Source: Azoarcus sp.
GTDB lineage: Bacteria; Pseudomonadota; Gammaproteobacteria; Burkholderiales; Rhodocyclaceae
NCBI GenBank assembly: GCA_020725025.1
Contig: DYFV01000022.1
Coordinates: 1-64,000, forward strand
Length of the DNA: 64,000 bases
Direction: 5' to 3'
A program made the translations under genes and the position numbers. Under the pieces are notes generated by a model. That model saw only the letters and a list, made by a program, of their open reading frames with translations. It made no database searches and had not been told where the DNA came from. This document shows, piece by piece, positions 19,875-28,116 of this stretch; the stretch's first letter is position 1; every line of letters begins with the position of its first letter.

Positions 19875-21203
19875 GTGGATCTCACCAATCAGTTTCTCGT
19901 CATCGCACTCCTGATCGGAGTGTCCGCCTTCTTCTCCATTTCGGAGATCTCGCTCGCAGCCTCGCGCAAGATCCGGCTTCGGGTCATGGCCCAGCACGGC
20001 GACACCGCCGCCGAGCGGGTGCTCGCGCTGCAGGAAAACCCCGGCCATTTCTTCACGGTGGTGCAGATCGGCCTCAACGCGATCGCCATCCTCGGCGGCA
20101 TCGTCGGCGAGTCGGCGCTCTCGCCGGCCTTCGCGCAGCTCATCGGGCTGTTCTACACCGGCCCCCACCTCGAGTCGGCGAGCTTCGTGCTCTCCTTCGC
20201 GCTGGTGACCTCGCTCTTCGTGCTGTTCGCCGACCTGGTGCCCAAGCGCCTCGGAATGATCGCGCCCGAGCGCGTCGCGGTCGCGGTAGTGACGCCGATG
20301 CAATGGCTCGTCACCGCTTGTGCCCCTCTGGTGTGGGTGTTCGACGGGCTCGCCAACCGGCTCTTTCAGCTCCTGAAGCTGCCCAGCGTGCGCCCGGAGG
20401 ACATCACCTCCGACGACATCGTCGCCATGGCGGACGCGGGCGCCCAGGCCGGAGCGCTGCTCAAGCAGGAACGCCAGCTCATCGCCAACGTGTTCGAACT
20501 CGACGCGCGCACCGTGCCCTCGGCCATGACGCCGCGGGAGAGCATCGTCTACTTCACCCTGAACGAGAGCGAGGAAAGCGTGCGCGCCAAGCTCGCGCGC
20601 GAGCCCCACGGCAAGTTCCCGGTGTGCGAAGGGGCGATCGACAAGGTGGTAGGCTACGTAGACTCCAAGGACATCCTCGCCCGCATCCTCTCCGGCCAGA
20701 AGCTGTCCCTGCGCGCCGATCCCGTTGTCCGCACCGCGCTGGTGATCCCCGACACCCTCACCCTCTTCGAGGCGCTGGAGCGCTTCCGCGCGGCCCGCGA
20801 GGATTTCGCGATGATCGTGAACGAGTACGCGCTCATCGTGGGCCTGCTCACCCTGCAGGACGTCATGAACACGGTGATGGGCGATCTCGGCAGCACGTTG
20901 CAGGAGGAGCTCATCGTGAAGCGCGACGAGGCCTCCTGGCTCATCGACGGCATCACCCCGGTCGAGGACGTGATGCACGCCCTCGGCATCGACTCCTTCG
21001 AGGGCAGCGAGAACTACGAGACGATGGCCGGCTTCATGATGTATATGCTGCGCAAGGTGCCCAAGCGCACCGACTCCGTGGTCTACGCCGGCTACACCTT
21101 CGAGGTGGTCGACATCGACAACTACCGCATCGACCAGTTGCTGGTCACCCGTGCACCGAGCGCCGCGAGCGTGGCGGCCGAGGCGGGCGCCCCCGAGCGC
21201 TGA
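19875..21203 (+). CDS. CNNM/CorC-HlyC family transporter (hemolysin-like)
   Basis: A 442-residue membrane protein with three parts: an N-terminal CNNM (DUF21) membrane domain of about four helices with FFSISEISLAASRK and FFTVVQIGLNAIAILGG, a CBS pair (about residues 205-325, including MTPRESIVYF and VNEYALIVGLLTLQDV), and a C-terminal CorC/HlyC domain. Related proteins export Mg2+ or Co2+. I prefer the GTG at 19875 (GGAGCC upstream) over an ATG at 19827, which would place a hairpin inside the coding region. It is likely the last gene of a three-gene run. Confidence 0.88.
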   Translation: MDLTNQFLVIALLIGVSAFFSISEISLAASRKIRLRVMAQHGDTAAERVLALQENPGHFFTVVQIGLNAIAILGGIVGESALSPAFAQLIGLFYTGPHLESASFVLSFALVTSLFVLFADLVPKRLGMIAPERVAVAVVTPMQWLVTACAPLVWVFDGLANRLFQLLKLPSVRPEDITSDDIVAMADAGAQAGALLKQERQLIANVFELDARTVPSAMTPRESIVYFTLNESEESVRAKLAREPHGKFPVCEGAIDKVVGYVDSKDILARILSGQKLSLRADPVVRTALVIPDTLTLFEALERFRAAREDFAMIVNEYALIVGLLTLQDVMNTVMGDLGSTLQEELIVKRDEASWLIDGITPVEDVMHALGIDSFEGSENYETMAGFMMYMLRKVPKRTDSVVYAGYTFEVVDIDNYRIDQLLVTRAPSAASVAAEAGAPER

Positions 21204-21208
21204 ACACG

Positions 21209-22087
21209 CTAGGCCCCGCGGAGGAACTCCGCGACCAGCTTCGCGCTCGCGGCCGGGTCTTCCTGCATGAAGCAGTGCCCGCCGGGCACCTCGCGGATGT
21301 TCACCGCCGGGTTGGACTCGTGCCAGCGGGCGGCCGCGCGGGGCACGAAGGGGTAGGTCTTCTCGCCGTAGGCCAACAGGGTGGGGGTGGCGACGCGCTC
21401 GAGCGATGACCAAAGCCGGCGCGGAAAGGAGCTGAAGATCTCGGCCTCACGGGTCGGCGCGCACTTCAGCTCCACGCCGCCGTCGCTGTCCGGCTTCAGC
21501 GCGTGGTCCACATAGGCCCACAGCGCCTCGTCGGTCCAGCCCTTGAACATCCCGCGTCCGTGCAGTCCGGTGTAAGCCGCCTGCCGGCTCGGCCAGTGGC
21601 GCCGGCGCTTGCGCGCGCGCTGGGCCAGCGCGTTGCGCGAGTACAGCCCGACCACGTCGGAGAGCGCCATCAGCCCGATCATGGCGGGCGTGAACAGCAC
21701 CGGGTCGAGCAGCACGGCGCGGGCGAACCGCTTCGGCGCCCGGGCCAGCATGAGCGCCGTGATGACGCCGCCGAAGCTGTGGCCGACCGCGAAGATCGGC
21801 GCAGAATCGAACAGCCCGGCGTGGGCCTGCCAGGCCTCGAGGGCAAGCTCGGCGCTGCGGTTCCAGCCGTGGAAGCGGCCGCCGTGATCGCTGTCGCCGT
21901 GCCCCTGCATGTCGCACAGGAAAAGGTCGAAGTCGCGGGCGAGCAGCGACAGCATCGGCTCGTAGGTGAGGCCGCAGAAGCCGTTGCCGTGGAGGAAGTG
22001 GATGACGGGCTTGCCCGAGGGGGGCGAGTGCTCGCCGCGCAGGGTGAAGCCGGCCGAGCAGTCGTGGGACCAGGGTTCGAGTATCAC
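21209..22087 (-). CDS. Alpha/beta hydrolase
   Basis: A 292-residue serine hydrolase. Motifs are HFLHGNGFCGLTYEP (oxyanion loop), DMQGHGDSDHGGRFHGW, the elbow GHSFGGVITAL with the nucleophile Ser, and the C-terminal PGGHCFMQEDP with the catalytic His. No signal peptide or membrane segment is seen. Substrate unknown. I chose the GTG at 22087 (ILEPWSHDCSAGFTLRGEH start) on family grounds; no strong ribosome site is present, and the upstream extension is Pro/Arg-rich. It converges on the CNNM gene, five bases apart. Confidence 0.82.
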   Translation of the reverse strand: MILEPWSHDCSAGFTLRGEHSPPSGKPVIHFLHGNGFCGLTYEPMLSLLARDFDLFLCDMQGHGDSDHGGRFHGWNRSAELALEAWQAHAGLFDSAPIFAVGHSFGGVITALMLARAPKRFARAVLLDPVLFTPAMIGLMALSDVVGLYSRNALAQRARKRRRHWPSRQAAYTGLHGRGMFKGWTDEALWAYVDHALKPDSDGGVELKCAPTREAEIFSSFPRRLWSSLERVATPTLLAYGEKTYPFVPRAAARWHESNPAVNIREVPGGHCFMQEDPAASAKLVAEFLRGA

Positions 22088-22154
22088 GCCGGAATGGTAC
22101 GAATCGCCAAGCGCGCAAGTGTAGCGCCTTGCGCGCGGCATGCGGCGAGGACGA

Positions 22155-22742
22155 TCAGCGCCAGACCAGGCAGCGGTTGTTGGCGGGCATGGCGCGGTCT
22201 TCGACCAGGCCGAGCCCGGCTTCGCGCGCGAGGGCATCCACCGCCTCGAAGTCGCGCACCGCGCGGTGGGGTGCCGCGGCGGCGAGGGAGCGGTCGAAGG
22301 CGGCGTTGCTCGCGCTCGTGTGGATCCCGCCGTACTTGAACGGGCCGTAGATGAGCAGCGCGGCCCCCGGCGCCATCACCCCGGGCAGGCGCCGGAAGAA
22401 GCGCACCACCTCTTCCCAGGCCATGATGTGCAGCGTGTTGGCGGTGAACACCGCGTCCCAGCGGCCCTGGGGCCAGTCCTCGTTCACGTCCAGCTCGAGC
22501 GGGGCCGGCGTGTTGGGCAGGGCCGCCTCGGCGAGCCAGGTCCGGATGCCGGGCAGCATCTCCGGGCAGTCCGTGGTTTGCCAGACGAGGTGTGGGAGAT
22601 GCTGCGCGAAGTGGACCGCGTGCTGCCCCGTGCCGCTGCCGATCTCGAGCACCGACCGGGCGCCGGGGAGGTGCTCGCGCAGCACCGCGAGGATGGGCTC
22701 GCGGTTGCGCTCGCAGGCGGGGGAGAAGGGCTTGTGCGGCAC
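22155..22742 (-). CDS. DUF938 SAM-dependent methyltransferase
   Basis: A 195-residue protein. The SAM-binding motif is VLEIGSGTGQHAVHFAQ, followed by WQTTDCPEMLPGI and FTANTLHIMAWEEVV, the pattern of DUF938 class I methyltransferases. The target is unknown. It begins MPHKPFSPACERNREPIL. It lies 12 bases after the DJ-1 family gene on the same strand and is probably co-transcribed. Confidence 0.87.
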   Translation of the reverse strand: MPHKPFSPACERNREPILAVLREHLPGARSVLEIGSGTGQHAVHFAQHLPHLVWQTTDCPEMLPGIRTWLAEAALPNTPAPLELDVNEDWPQGRWDAVFTANTLHIMAWEEVVRFFRRLPGVMAPGAALLIYGPFKYGGIHTSASNAAFDRSLAAAAPHRAVRDFEAVDALAREAGLGLVEDRAMPANNRCLVWR

Positions 22743-22754
22743 GGGCGGGGCCGG

Positions 22755-23333
22755 TCAGTGGCTGATGCGGGTGCCGAGCACCGCCAGGAACTGGGCGATC
22801 CAGGCCGGGTGGGCGGGCCAGGCGGGGGCGGTGACGAGCTTGCCGTCGGTCACTGCCTGGTCGATCGGGATCTCGGCGTAGCGGCCGCGGGCGAGCTCCA
22901 CCTCGGTGCGGCAGGCGGGATAGGCCGAGCAGCGCTTGCCTTCCAGCACGTTGGCGGCGGCGAGCAGCTGCGCCCCGTGGCAGATCGCCGCCACAGGCTT
23001 GTCGGCGGAGAAGAAGTGGCGCACCAGCTCGATCACCTTCGGATTCATGCGCAGGTACTCGGGGCCGCGCCCGCCGGGGATCACCAGGGCGTCGTAGTCA
23101 TCGCCGCGCACCTCGTCGAACGTGGCGTTGAGCGTGAAGTTGTGGCCGCGCTTCTCGCTGTACGTCTGCTGGCCCTCGAAGTCGTGGATGGCGGTGGCGA
23201 TGGCCTCGCCCGCGCGCTTGTCGGGGCAGACCGCGTGCACCGTGTGCCCGACCGCGGCAAGGGCCTGGAAGGGCACCATGGTCTCGTAGTCCTCGCAGTA
23301 GTCGCCGCAGATCATCAGGATCTTCTTGCTCAT
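22755..23333 (-). CDS. DJ-1/PfpI family protein
   Basis: A 192-residue class I glutamine amidotransferase-like protein. The nucleophile elbow [17 protein letters not shown] carries the conserved Cys, and [16 protein letters not shown] with [12 protein letters not shown] make the acidic/oxyanion parts. Family members act as glyoxalases, deglycases (disputed), chaperones or proteases, so the role here is open. It is in a leftward run with an aldehyde dehydrogenase upstream and a methyltransferase downstream, consistent with handling reactive carbonyls, but that is inference. Confidence 0.88.
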   Translation of the reverse strand: MSKKILMICGDYCEDYETMVPFQALAAVGHTVHAVCPDKRAGEAIATAIHDFEGQQTYSEKRGHNFTLNATFDEVRGDDYDALVIPGGRGPEYLRMNPKVIELVRHFFSADKPVAAICHGAQLLAAANVLEGKRCSAYPACRTEVELARGRYAEIPIDQAVTDGKLVTAPAWPAHPAWIAQFLAVLGTRISH

Positions 23334-23405
23334 CGTCGTCTCCGTCGCTTGTTGGAAAAACGGCAGTACCCGCGCCCGCCGGAGCGGGCACGGTGCCGCC
23401 GGGAG

Positions 23406-24908
23406 TCACTCGTCGAGGCCGAAGCGGATGCCCTGCGCGAGCGGCAGGGCGTCCGAGTAATTGATGGTACAGGTGGCGCGGCGCATGTAGCTCTTCCAGG
23501 CATCGGAGCCGGACTCGCGGCCGCCGCCGGTGTCCTTCTCGCCGCCGAAGGCGCCGCCGATCTCGGCGCCCGAGGGGCCGATGTTCACGTTGGCGATGCC
23601 GCAGTCGCTGCCGGCGGCCGACAGGAAGCGCTCGGCCTCCAGCAGATCGCGGGTGAAGATGGAGGAGGCGAGCCCCTGCGGCACGTCGTTGTGGAGCGCG
23701 ATCGCTTCTTCGAGCGCGCGGTAGCGCAGCACATAGAGGATGGGGGCGAAGGTCTCGCGGCGGACGAGCGCGTTCTGTTCCGGCATGAGGACGAGGGCCG
23801 GGCGCCGGTAGCAGCCGCCTTCGCACCCGGGCACCGCGACTCTCTCGCCGCCCCACACGGTGGCACCCGCGTCGCGGGCCTCGGCCAGCGCGGCGTCCAT
23901 CGCCTCGCCGGCGGAAGGGGCGATGAGCGGACCCGACAGCGTCCCCTCCTCCAGGGGATTGCCCACCGGCAGGCGGGCGTAGAGGGCGCGCAGGCGCTCG
24001 ACGAGGGACTCGTGAACCGATTCGTGCACGATGAGCCGGCGCAGGGTGGTGCAGCGCTGCCCGGCGGTGCCCGCCGCGGCGAAGAGGATGGCGCGTTCGG
24101 CGAGCGCAAGATCGGCGCTCGGGCACACGATCGCGGCGTTGTTGCCGCCGAGCTCGAGGAGACTCTTCCCCAGCCGCGCCGCCACCCGCGGGGCGAGCGC
24201 GCGCCCCATGGCGCAGGAGCCGGTGGCGGAAAGCAGCGCCACGCGCCGGTCGTCGGCGAGCTGCTCGGCGAGCTCGCGCCCGCCCACGAGCACCTGGAGG
24301 AGGTCCGCCGGGGCCTCGTCGAAGTCGCGGCGCACGGAATCGAACAGCGCCGCGCAGGCGAGCGCGGTGAGCGGCGTGCGCTCCGAGGGCTTCCACACCA
24401 CCGGGTCGCCGCACACCCAGGCGAGCGCCGCGTTCCACGCCCATACCGCCACCGGGAAGTTGAAGGCCGAGACCACGCCCACCACCCCCAGCGGATGCCA
24501 CTGCTCCATCATGCGGTGACCCGGCCGCTCGCTCGCGATGGTGAATCCGTGGAGCTGGCGCGACAGGCCGCAGGCGAAGTCGCAGACGTCGATCATCTCC
24601 TGCACTTCGCCCAGGCCTTCCTGGCGGATCTTGCCGGACTCGATCGTGACGAGCTCGCCGAGCTCGGCCTTGTGCCGGCGCAGCACTTCGCCGAAGCGGC
24701 GCACCAGCTCGCCGCGGCGCGGCGCCGGGACGAGGCGCCAGGCGAGGAAGGCGTCCTGTGCCCGGGCGAGGGCTGCGTCCAGGTCGGAAGCTCGGACAGG
24801 GGAAACGCGGCCGATCTCGCTGCCGTCGATCGGCGTATGCACGGCGAGCTCGCCGCCGAGCCGCTGGTTGGGCACGCCAAGGCGGGCGAGCAGGGAAATG
24901 ACGTTCAT
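23406..24908 (-). CDS. Aldehyde dehydrogenase, ALDH7 type
   Basis: A 500-residue NAD(P)-dependent dehydrogenase. LLELGGNNAAIV contains the general-base Glu and GTAGQRCTTLRR the catalytic Cys; the LGGNN and GQRCTTLRRL wording is characteristic of the ALDH7 group (antiquitin, AmaB), which oxidises alpha-aminoadipate semialdehyde in lysine breakdown and other aldehydes. PLGVVGVVSAFNFPVAVW and IGGAFGGEKDTGGGRESGSD are further family blocks. The ATG at 24908 gives the usual start; an upstream ATG adds eight basic residues. There is no lysine catabolism gene beside it, so the substrate is open. Confidence 0.9.
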   Translation of the reverse strand: MNVISLLARLGVPNQRLGGELAVHTPIDGSEIGRVSPVRASDLDAALARAQDAFLAWRLVPAPRRGELVRRFGEVLRRHKAELGELVTIESGKIRQEGLGEVQEMIDVCDFACGLSRQLHGFTIASERPGHRMMEQWHPLGVVGVVSAFNFPVAVWAWNAALAWVCGDPVVWKPSERTPLTALACAALFDSVRRDFDEAPADLLQVLVGGRELAEQLADDRRVALLSATGSCAMGRALAPRVAARLGKSLLELGGNNAAIVCPSADLALAERAILFAAAGTAGQRCTTLRRLIVHESVHESLVERLRALYARLPVGNPLEEGTLSGPLIAPSAGEAMDAALAEARDAGATVWGGERVAVPGCEGGCYRRPALVLMPEQNALVRRETFAPILYVLRYRALEEAIALHNDVPQGLASSIFTRDLLEAERFLSAAGSDCGIANVNIGPSGAEIGGAFGGEKDTGGGRESGSDAWKSYMRRATCTINYSDALPLAQGIRFGLDE

Positions 24909-24972
24909 GGTGCGGCCTCTCCCCGGTTGCATGATGCCGCGTTGACCGGGGGAGGCGCGCGATCGTTCGCGC

Positions 24973-25254
24973 TCAGTCCGGCTCGGTGCGCAGGTACTGG
25001 TACATCAGCCGGTCGCACTCCGCGCAGGCGACCACGCGGCGGTTGTCTTCGCCGTCGTTCAGGCCGAACTCGCGGGTCCGGAGGCTGCCGCATCCGAGGC
25101 AGGCGGGCTCGGACTGCCCGTTGGCGGCGAGGTAGGCCTCGCGGTCGGGCAGCGCGCGCTGCGCGTCCTGCTGCCGGCGATGCAACTGGAGCATCGCGAG
25201 GCAGCCGAACAGGAAGAGGAAGGCGATAAGAAGCGGGAAGGGGATGTCGCTCAC
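24973..25254 (-). CDS. Small membrane protein with two CxxC pairs
   Basis: A 93-residue protein: one N-terminal helix (FPLLIAFLFLFGCLAML) then a hydrophilic domain with CLGC and CAEC about 23 residues apart, a likely zinc ribbon. I recognise no named family. It sits between ALDH7 and a methyltransferase gene on the same strand but with gaps of 64 and 83 bases, so it may be a separate unit. Confidence 0.6.
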   Translation of the reverse strand: MSDIPFPLLIAFLFLFGCLAMLQLHRRQQDAQRALPDREAYLAANGQSEPACLGCGSLRTREFGLNDGEDNRRVVACAECDRLMYQYLRTEPD

Positions 25255-25337
25255 GGCGGGACCCTCGATCCGGTGATGGTCGAAGGTCGAGACTAGCGAA
25301 TCGGCCGCGGGTCCGCCTTTGCCTGGATCAAGTCGCG

Positions 25338-26216
25338 TCAGTACACGAAGCGCTCGCGCAGCGCTTCGAGGTTGAGCTCGGCGAGGATGCGCTCGGCGCG
25401 CTCGCGGGCGTTGCCGCGCGGCTGGCCGCTCGCCCGGGCGATGATGAGCTCGTTCTTCATGGAATGCTCCCAGCCGACGAGCTCGGTCACCGTGAGCCGG
25501 TAGCCGTGGGCCTCGAGCAACAGGCAGCGCAGCACGTTGGTGAGCTGGCTGCCGAACTCGCGGGTGTGGATGGGGTGGCGCCAGATCTCGGAGAGCGGGG
25601 TGAGGCCGAAGGACTCGTTCTTGTACTTCCTCAGGGCCGCGGCCACCTCGGCCTGGCAGCAGGGCACCAGCACGATGAAGCGGGCGCGCTTCTCCAGGGC
25701 GAAGCGGATGGCGTCGTCGGTGGCGGTGTTGCAGGCGTGGAGCGCGGTCACCACGTCGATGGTCGCGGGCAGCTGCGCCGATCGGATCGACTCCTCCACC
25801 GACAGGTTGAGGAAGCTCATGCGCTCGAAGCCCAGGCGATCGGCGAGGGCGCGCGAGCTCTCCACCAGCTCGGGCCGCGTCTCGATGCCGTAGATGTGCC
25901 CCGCGGCTCGCTGCTTGAGGAAAAGGTCGTAGAGGATGAAGCCGAGGTAGGACTTGCCGGCGCCGTGATCGGCGAGCGTCAGATCCCCGCGCGCCTCGAT
26001 CACCTCGGCGAGCAGCGGCTCGATGAACTGGTACAGGTGATAGACCTGCTTGAGCTTGCGCCGGCTGTCCTGGTTGAGCCTGCCGTCGCGGGTGAGGATG
26101 TGCAGTTCCTTCAGGAGCTCGACCGACTGCCCGGGGCGGATGTCGGCATCGAGCGTGGCGGCCGGCTTCGCGGCAGGCGCGGACTGGTCCGGGCGCGGTC
26201 GGCGGGTGTTCTTCAC
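25338..26216 (-). CDS. SAM-dependent methyltransferase
   Basis: A 292-residue protein. After a basic N-terminus, LADHGAGKSYLGFILYDLFL is the SAM-binding loop of the PF13679-type methyltransferases; IDVVTALHACNTATDDAIRF and FIVLVPCCQAEVA follow, the latter with a CC pair typical of that family. The C-terminus has LLLEAHGYRLTVTELVGWEHSMKNE. It may modify RNA or protein; the target is not known. It starts with GTG overlapping the DUF1415 stop (GTGA), so the two genes form an operon. Confidence 0.83.
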   Translation of the reverse strand: MKNTRRPRPDQSAPAAKPAATLDADIRPGQSVELLKELHILTRDGRLNQDSRRKLKQVYHLYQFIEPLLAEVIEARGDLTLADHGAGKSYLGFILYDLFLKQRAAGHIYGIETRPELVESSRALADRLGFERMSFLNLSVEESIRSAQLPATIDVVTALHACNTATDDAIRFALEKRARFIVLVPCCQAEVAAALRKYKNESFGLTPLSEIWRHPIHTREFGSQLTNVLRCLLLEAHGYRLTVTELVGWEHSMKNELIIARASGQPRGNARERAERILAELNLEALRERFVY

Positions 26217-26773
26217 TGCGCGTCGTCCTTTCCGCCGGGAATCCCGAGCGCCTTCCAGCCTTCGATGCCGAGCTTCTCCATGGTCTCGATGTTGCGCTCG
26301 TAGATCTGCTCCGCGTCGGGGTAGGCGGCTACCGCGCGCGCGATGCTGTCCTCGCGCAGCAGGTGCAAGGTTGGGAATGGCGCGCGGTTGGTGTAGTTCG
26401 CGATGTCGTCGGGCTCGGTGTCCTCGAACTGGAAGGCCGGGTGGAAGCTCGCCACCTGCAGCACGCCCTCCAGATCGTGCTCGACCACCGCTTCCTCGGC
26501 GATGCCCGCGATCTCGTTGAAGTCCAGGAAGTCGGGGAAGAGCGTCGGGTGGATCAGCAGGGTGGTGTCCACCTCCTGGGGATCGGCTGCGGCGAGAAAA
26601 CCCAGCTCGCGGTCCAGCTCTTCGAGGAAGGCGTCGGCGTGGCGCGCATCGCTCACCACGAAGCGCACCTGGTTCTTCACGTAGACCGACTTGGCGAACG
26701 GACACAGATTGAGCCCGATCACCGCCTTCTCCATCCACTGCCGCATCGCGGTGATCACATCGTCTCGGTTCAT
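26213..26773 (-). CDS. DUF1415 family protein
   Basis: A 186-residue protein with the DUF1415 features: WMEKAVIGLNLCPFAKSVY near the start (conserved NLCPF), LIHPTLFPDFLDFNEIAG and VASFHPAFQFEDTEPDDIAN. No function is known for the family. The Cys and the HPxF segments are conserved and could bind a metal or cofactor, but that is speculation. The ATG at 26773 gives the family-like start; the open frame upstream belongs to the antisense of the divergent GTPase gene. It is translationally coupled to the methyltransferase gene. Confidence 0.85.
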   Translation of the reverse strand: MNRDDVITAMRQWMEKAVIGLNLCPFAKSVYVKNQVRFVVSDARHADAFLEELDRELGFLAAADPQEVDTTLLIHPTLFPDFLDFNEIAGIAEEAVVEHDLEGVLQVASFHPAFQFEDTEPDDIANYTNRAPFPTLHLLREDSIARAVAAYPDAEQIYERNIETMEKLGIEGWKALGIPGGKDDAQ

Positions 26774-26863
26774 GGTCTTACCTCGGAAAGGGCGCCATTT
26801 TGCACCAGATGAGGGGCGAAGGAGGCGATAATGCGCGCCTTCTCGAAGGATTCGGATTTCCCC

Positions 26864-27763
26864 ATGGCGATTCAATGGTTCCCCGGTCACATGAACTCCG
26901 CCCGCCGCAAGGCGGCGGAGAGTCTGGCCATGATCGACGTGGTGATCGAGGTGGTGGATGCGCGCCTGCCCGAGGCGAGCAGCAACCCGATGATCCACGA
27001 GCTGCGCCGCTTCCGGCAGCGGCCGTGTCTGAAGCTCCTGAACAAATCGGATCTCGCCGATCCGGCGGCGACGCGCGAGTGGCTCGATTTCTTCAACCGG
27101 CAGCCGGGCGTGAAGGCGGTCGCCATCTCGTGCAAGAACCCCGCCGAGGTGGCGCGGGTGCCGGCGCTGTGCCAGGCGCTCGCCCCGCACCGCAGCGACG
27201 GGACGAAGCAGCTGCGCATGATGATCATGGGCATCCCCAACGTCGGCAAGTCGACGCTCATGAATGCGCTCCTGAAGCGCAAGGTGGCGAAGGTGGGCGA
27301 CGAGCCGGCGGTCACCAAATCGCAGCAGACGCTGGACCTGGGCGGCCATATGACCCTCACCGACACCCCCGGGCTCATGTGGCCGAAGATCGAGCACGAC
27401 TCGGACGGCTACATGCTCGCCGCGAGCCACGCCATCGGGCGCAACGCGGTGATCGACGAGGAGGTGGCGGCCTTTCTCGGCGATCTCCTGCTCGCCCGCT
27501 ATCCGCAGCTGCTCGCCGCCCGCTACGGGATCGCGCCGGAAGGGATGGATGGGGTCGCGGTGATCGAGGCGGTGGCGCGCCGGCGCGCCTGCCGGCTCAA
27601 GGGCGGCGCCTGGGATCTGGAGAAGGCGGCGCAGATCCTGCTCACCGACTACCGCAGCGGCGCGCTCGGGCGCATCAGCCTGGAGACGCCCGAGACGCGC
27701 CGGAAGATGCTGGAGCGGGAGCGGCCCGCGCCGCCGCCGGAACCCGAGCCGGAGCTGGAATAG
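26864..27763 (+). CDS. ylqF: Ribosome biogenesis GTPase YlqF/RbgA
   Basis: A 299-residue circularly permuted GTPase that helps assemble the 50S subunit. Motif order is G4 (LLNKSDLAD), G5-like (AISCKN), G1 (GIPNVGKSTLMNAL), then G3 (DTPGLMWPK), the YlqF arrangement. The start MAIQWFPGHMNSARR is the family N-terminus. An ATG at 26831 is rejected as the start because it overlaps a -10-like GATAAT (26827-26832) that probably belongs to this gene's promoter. The C-terminus is a Pro/Glu-rich tail. It converges on the dodecin gene. Confidence 0.93.
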   Translation: MAIQWFPGHMNSARRKAAESLAMIDVVIEVVDARLPEASSNPMIHELRRFRQRPCLKLLNKSDLADPAATREWLDFFNRQPGVKAVAISCKNPAEVARVPALCQALAPHRSDGTKQLRMMIMGIPNVGKSTLMNALLKRKVAKVGDEPAVTKSQQTLDLGGHMTLTDTPGLMWPKIEHDSDGYMLAASHAIGRNAVIDEEVAAFLGDLLLARYPQLLAARYGIAPEGMDGVAVIEAVARRRACRLKGGAWDLEKAAQILLTDYRSGALGRISLETPETRRKMLERERPAPPPEPEPELE

Positions 27764-27775
27764 GGCGGTGGCGGC

Positions 27776-27985
27776 TCAGCTTTCCAGCCGGAAGCCCACC
27801 TTCAGCTTGACCTGGAAGTGCGCGATCTTGCCGTCGACGAGATGGCCGCGGATTTCCGTCGCCTCGAACCAGTCCATGTGCCGGAGGGACTTGCTCGCCT
27901 GCTCGATGGCGTTGCGGATGGCCTCGTCGGTGCTGACCGGCGAGGAGCCGACGATTTCGACGAGCTTGTACACGTGATCCGACAT
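27776..27985 (-). CDS. Dodecin family flavin-binding protein
   Basis: A 69-residue protein that matches dodecin over its whole length: VYKLVEIVGSSPVSTDEAIR, ASKSLRHMDWFEATEIRGHL (the Trp stacks on flavin in known structures) and IAHFQVKLKVGFRLE. Dodecins form hollow dodecamers that store flavin or coenzyme A. It is a single gene, divergent from an FAD-dependent oxidoreductase, a neighbour that would use flavin. Confidence 0.93.
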   Translation of the reverse strand: MSDHVYKLVEIVGSSPVSTDEAIRNAIEQASKSLRHMDWFEATEIRGHLVDGKIAHFQVKLKVGFRLES

Positions 27986-28116
27986 GGTCGCTTCCTCCGG
28001 TGATTGTTGGGCTTGTCATTGCAGTATAGAAAGCGCCCCGGACGCTTCCCGTTTAGAATCGCGCCCTCCGATCCCGGTACGGGGTCGATCCCTGCTTGCC
28101 GGAAACTGGAACTGCC

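Noticed and set aside
25318-25331. Possible FNR-like half site (TTTGCCTGGATCAA) upstream of the 93-residue membrane protein gene
   Set aside because: Only one half matches the consensus (ATCAA); the other half agrees at two of five positions and the -10 is poor.
26831-26863. Earlier ATG for ylqF at 26831
   Set aside because: It overlaps a -10-like GATAAT and the next ATG gives the exact family N-terminus MAIQWFPGHM.
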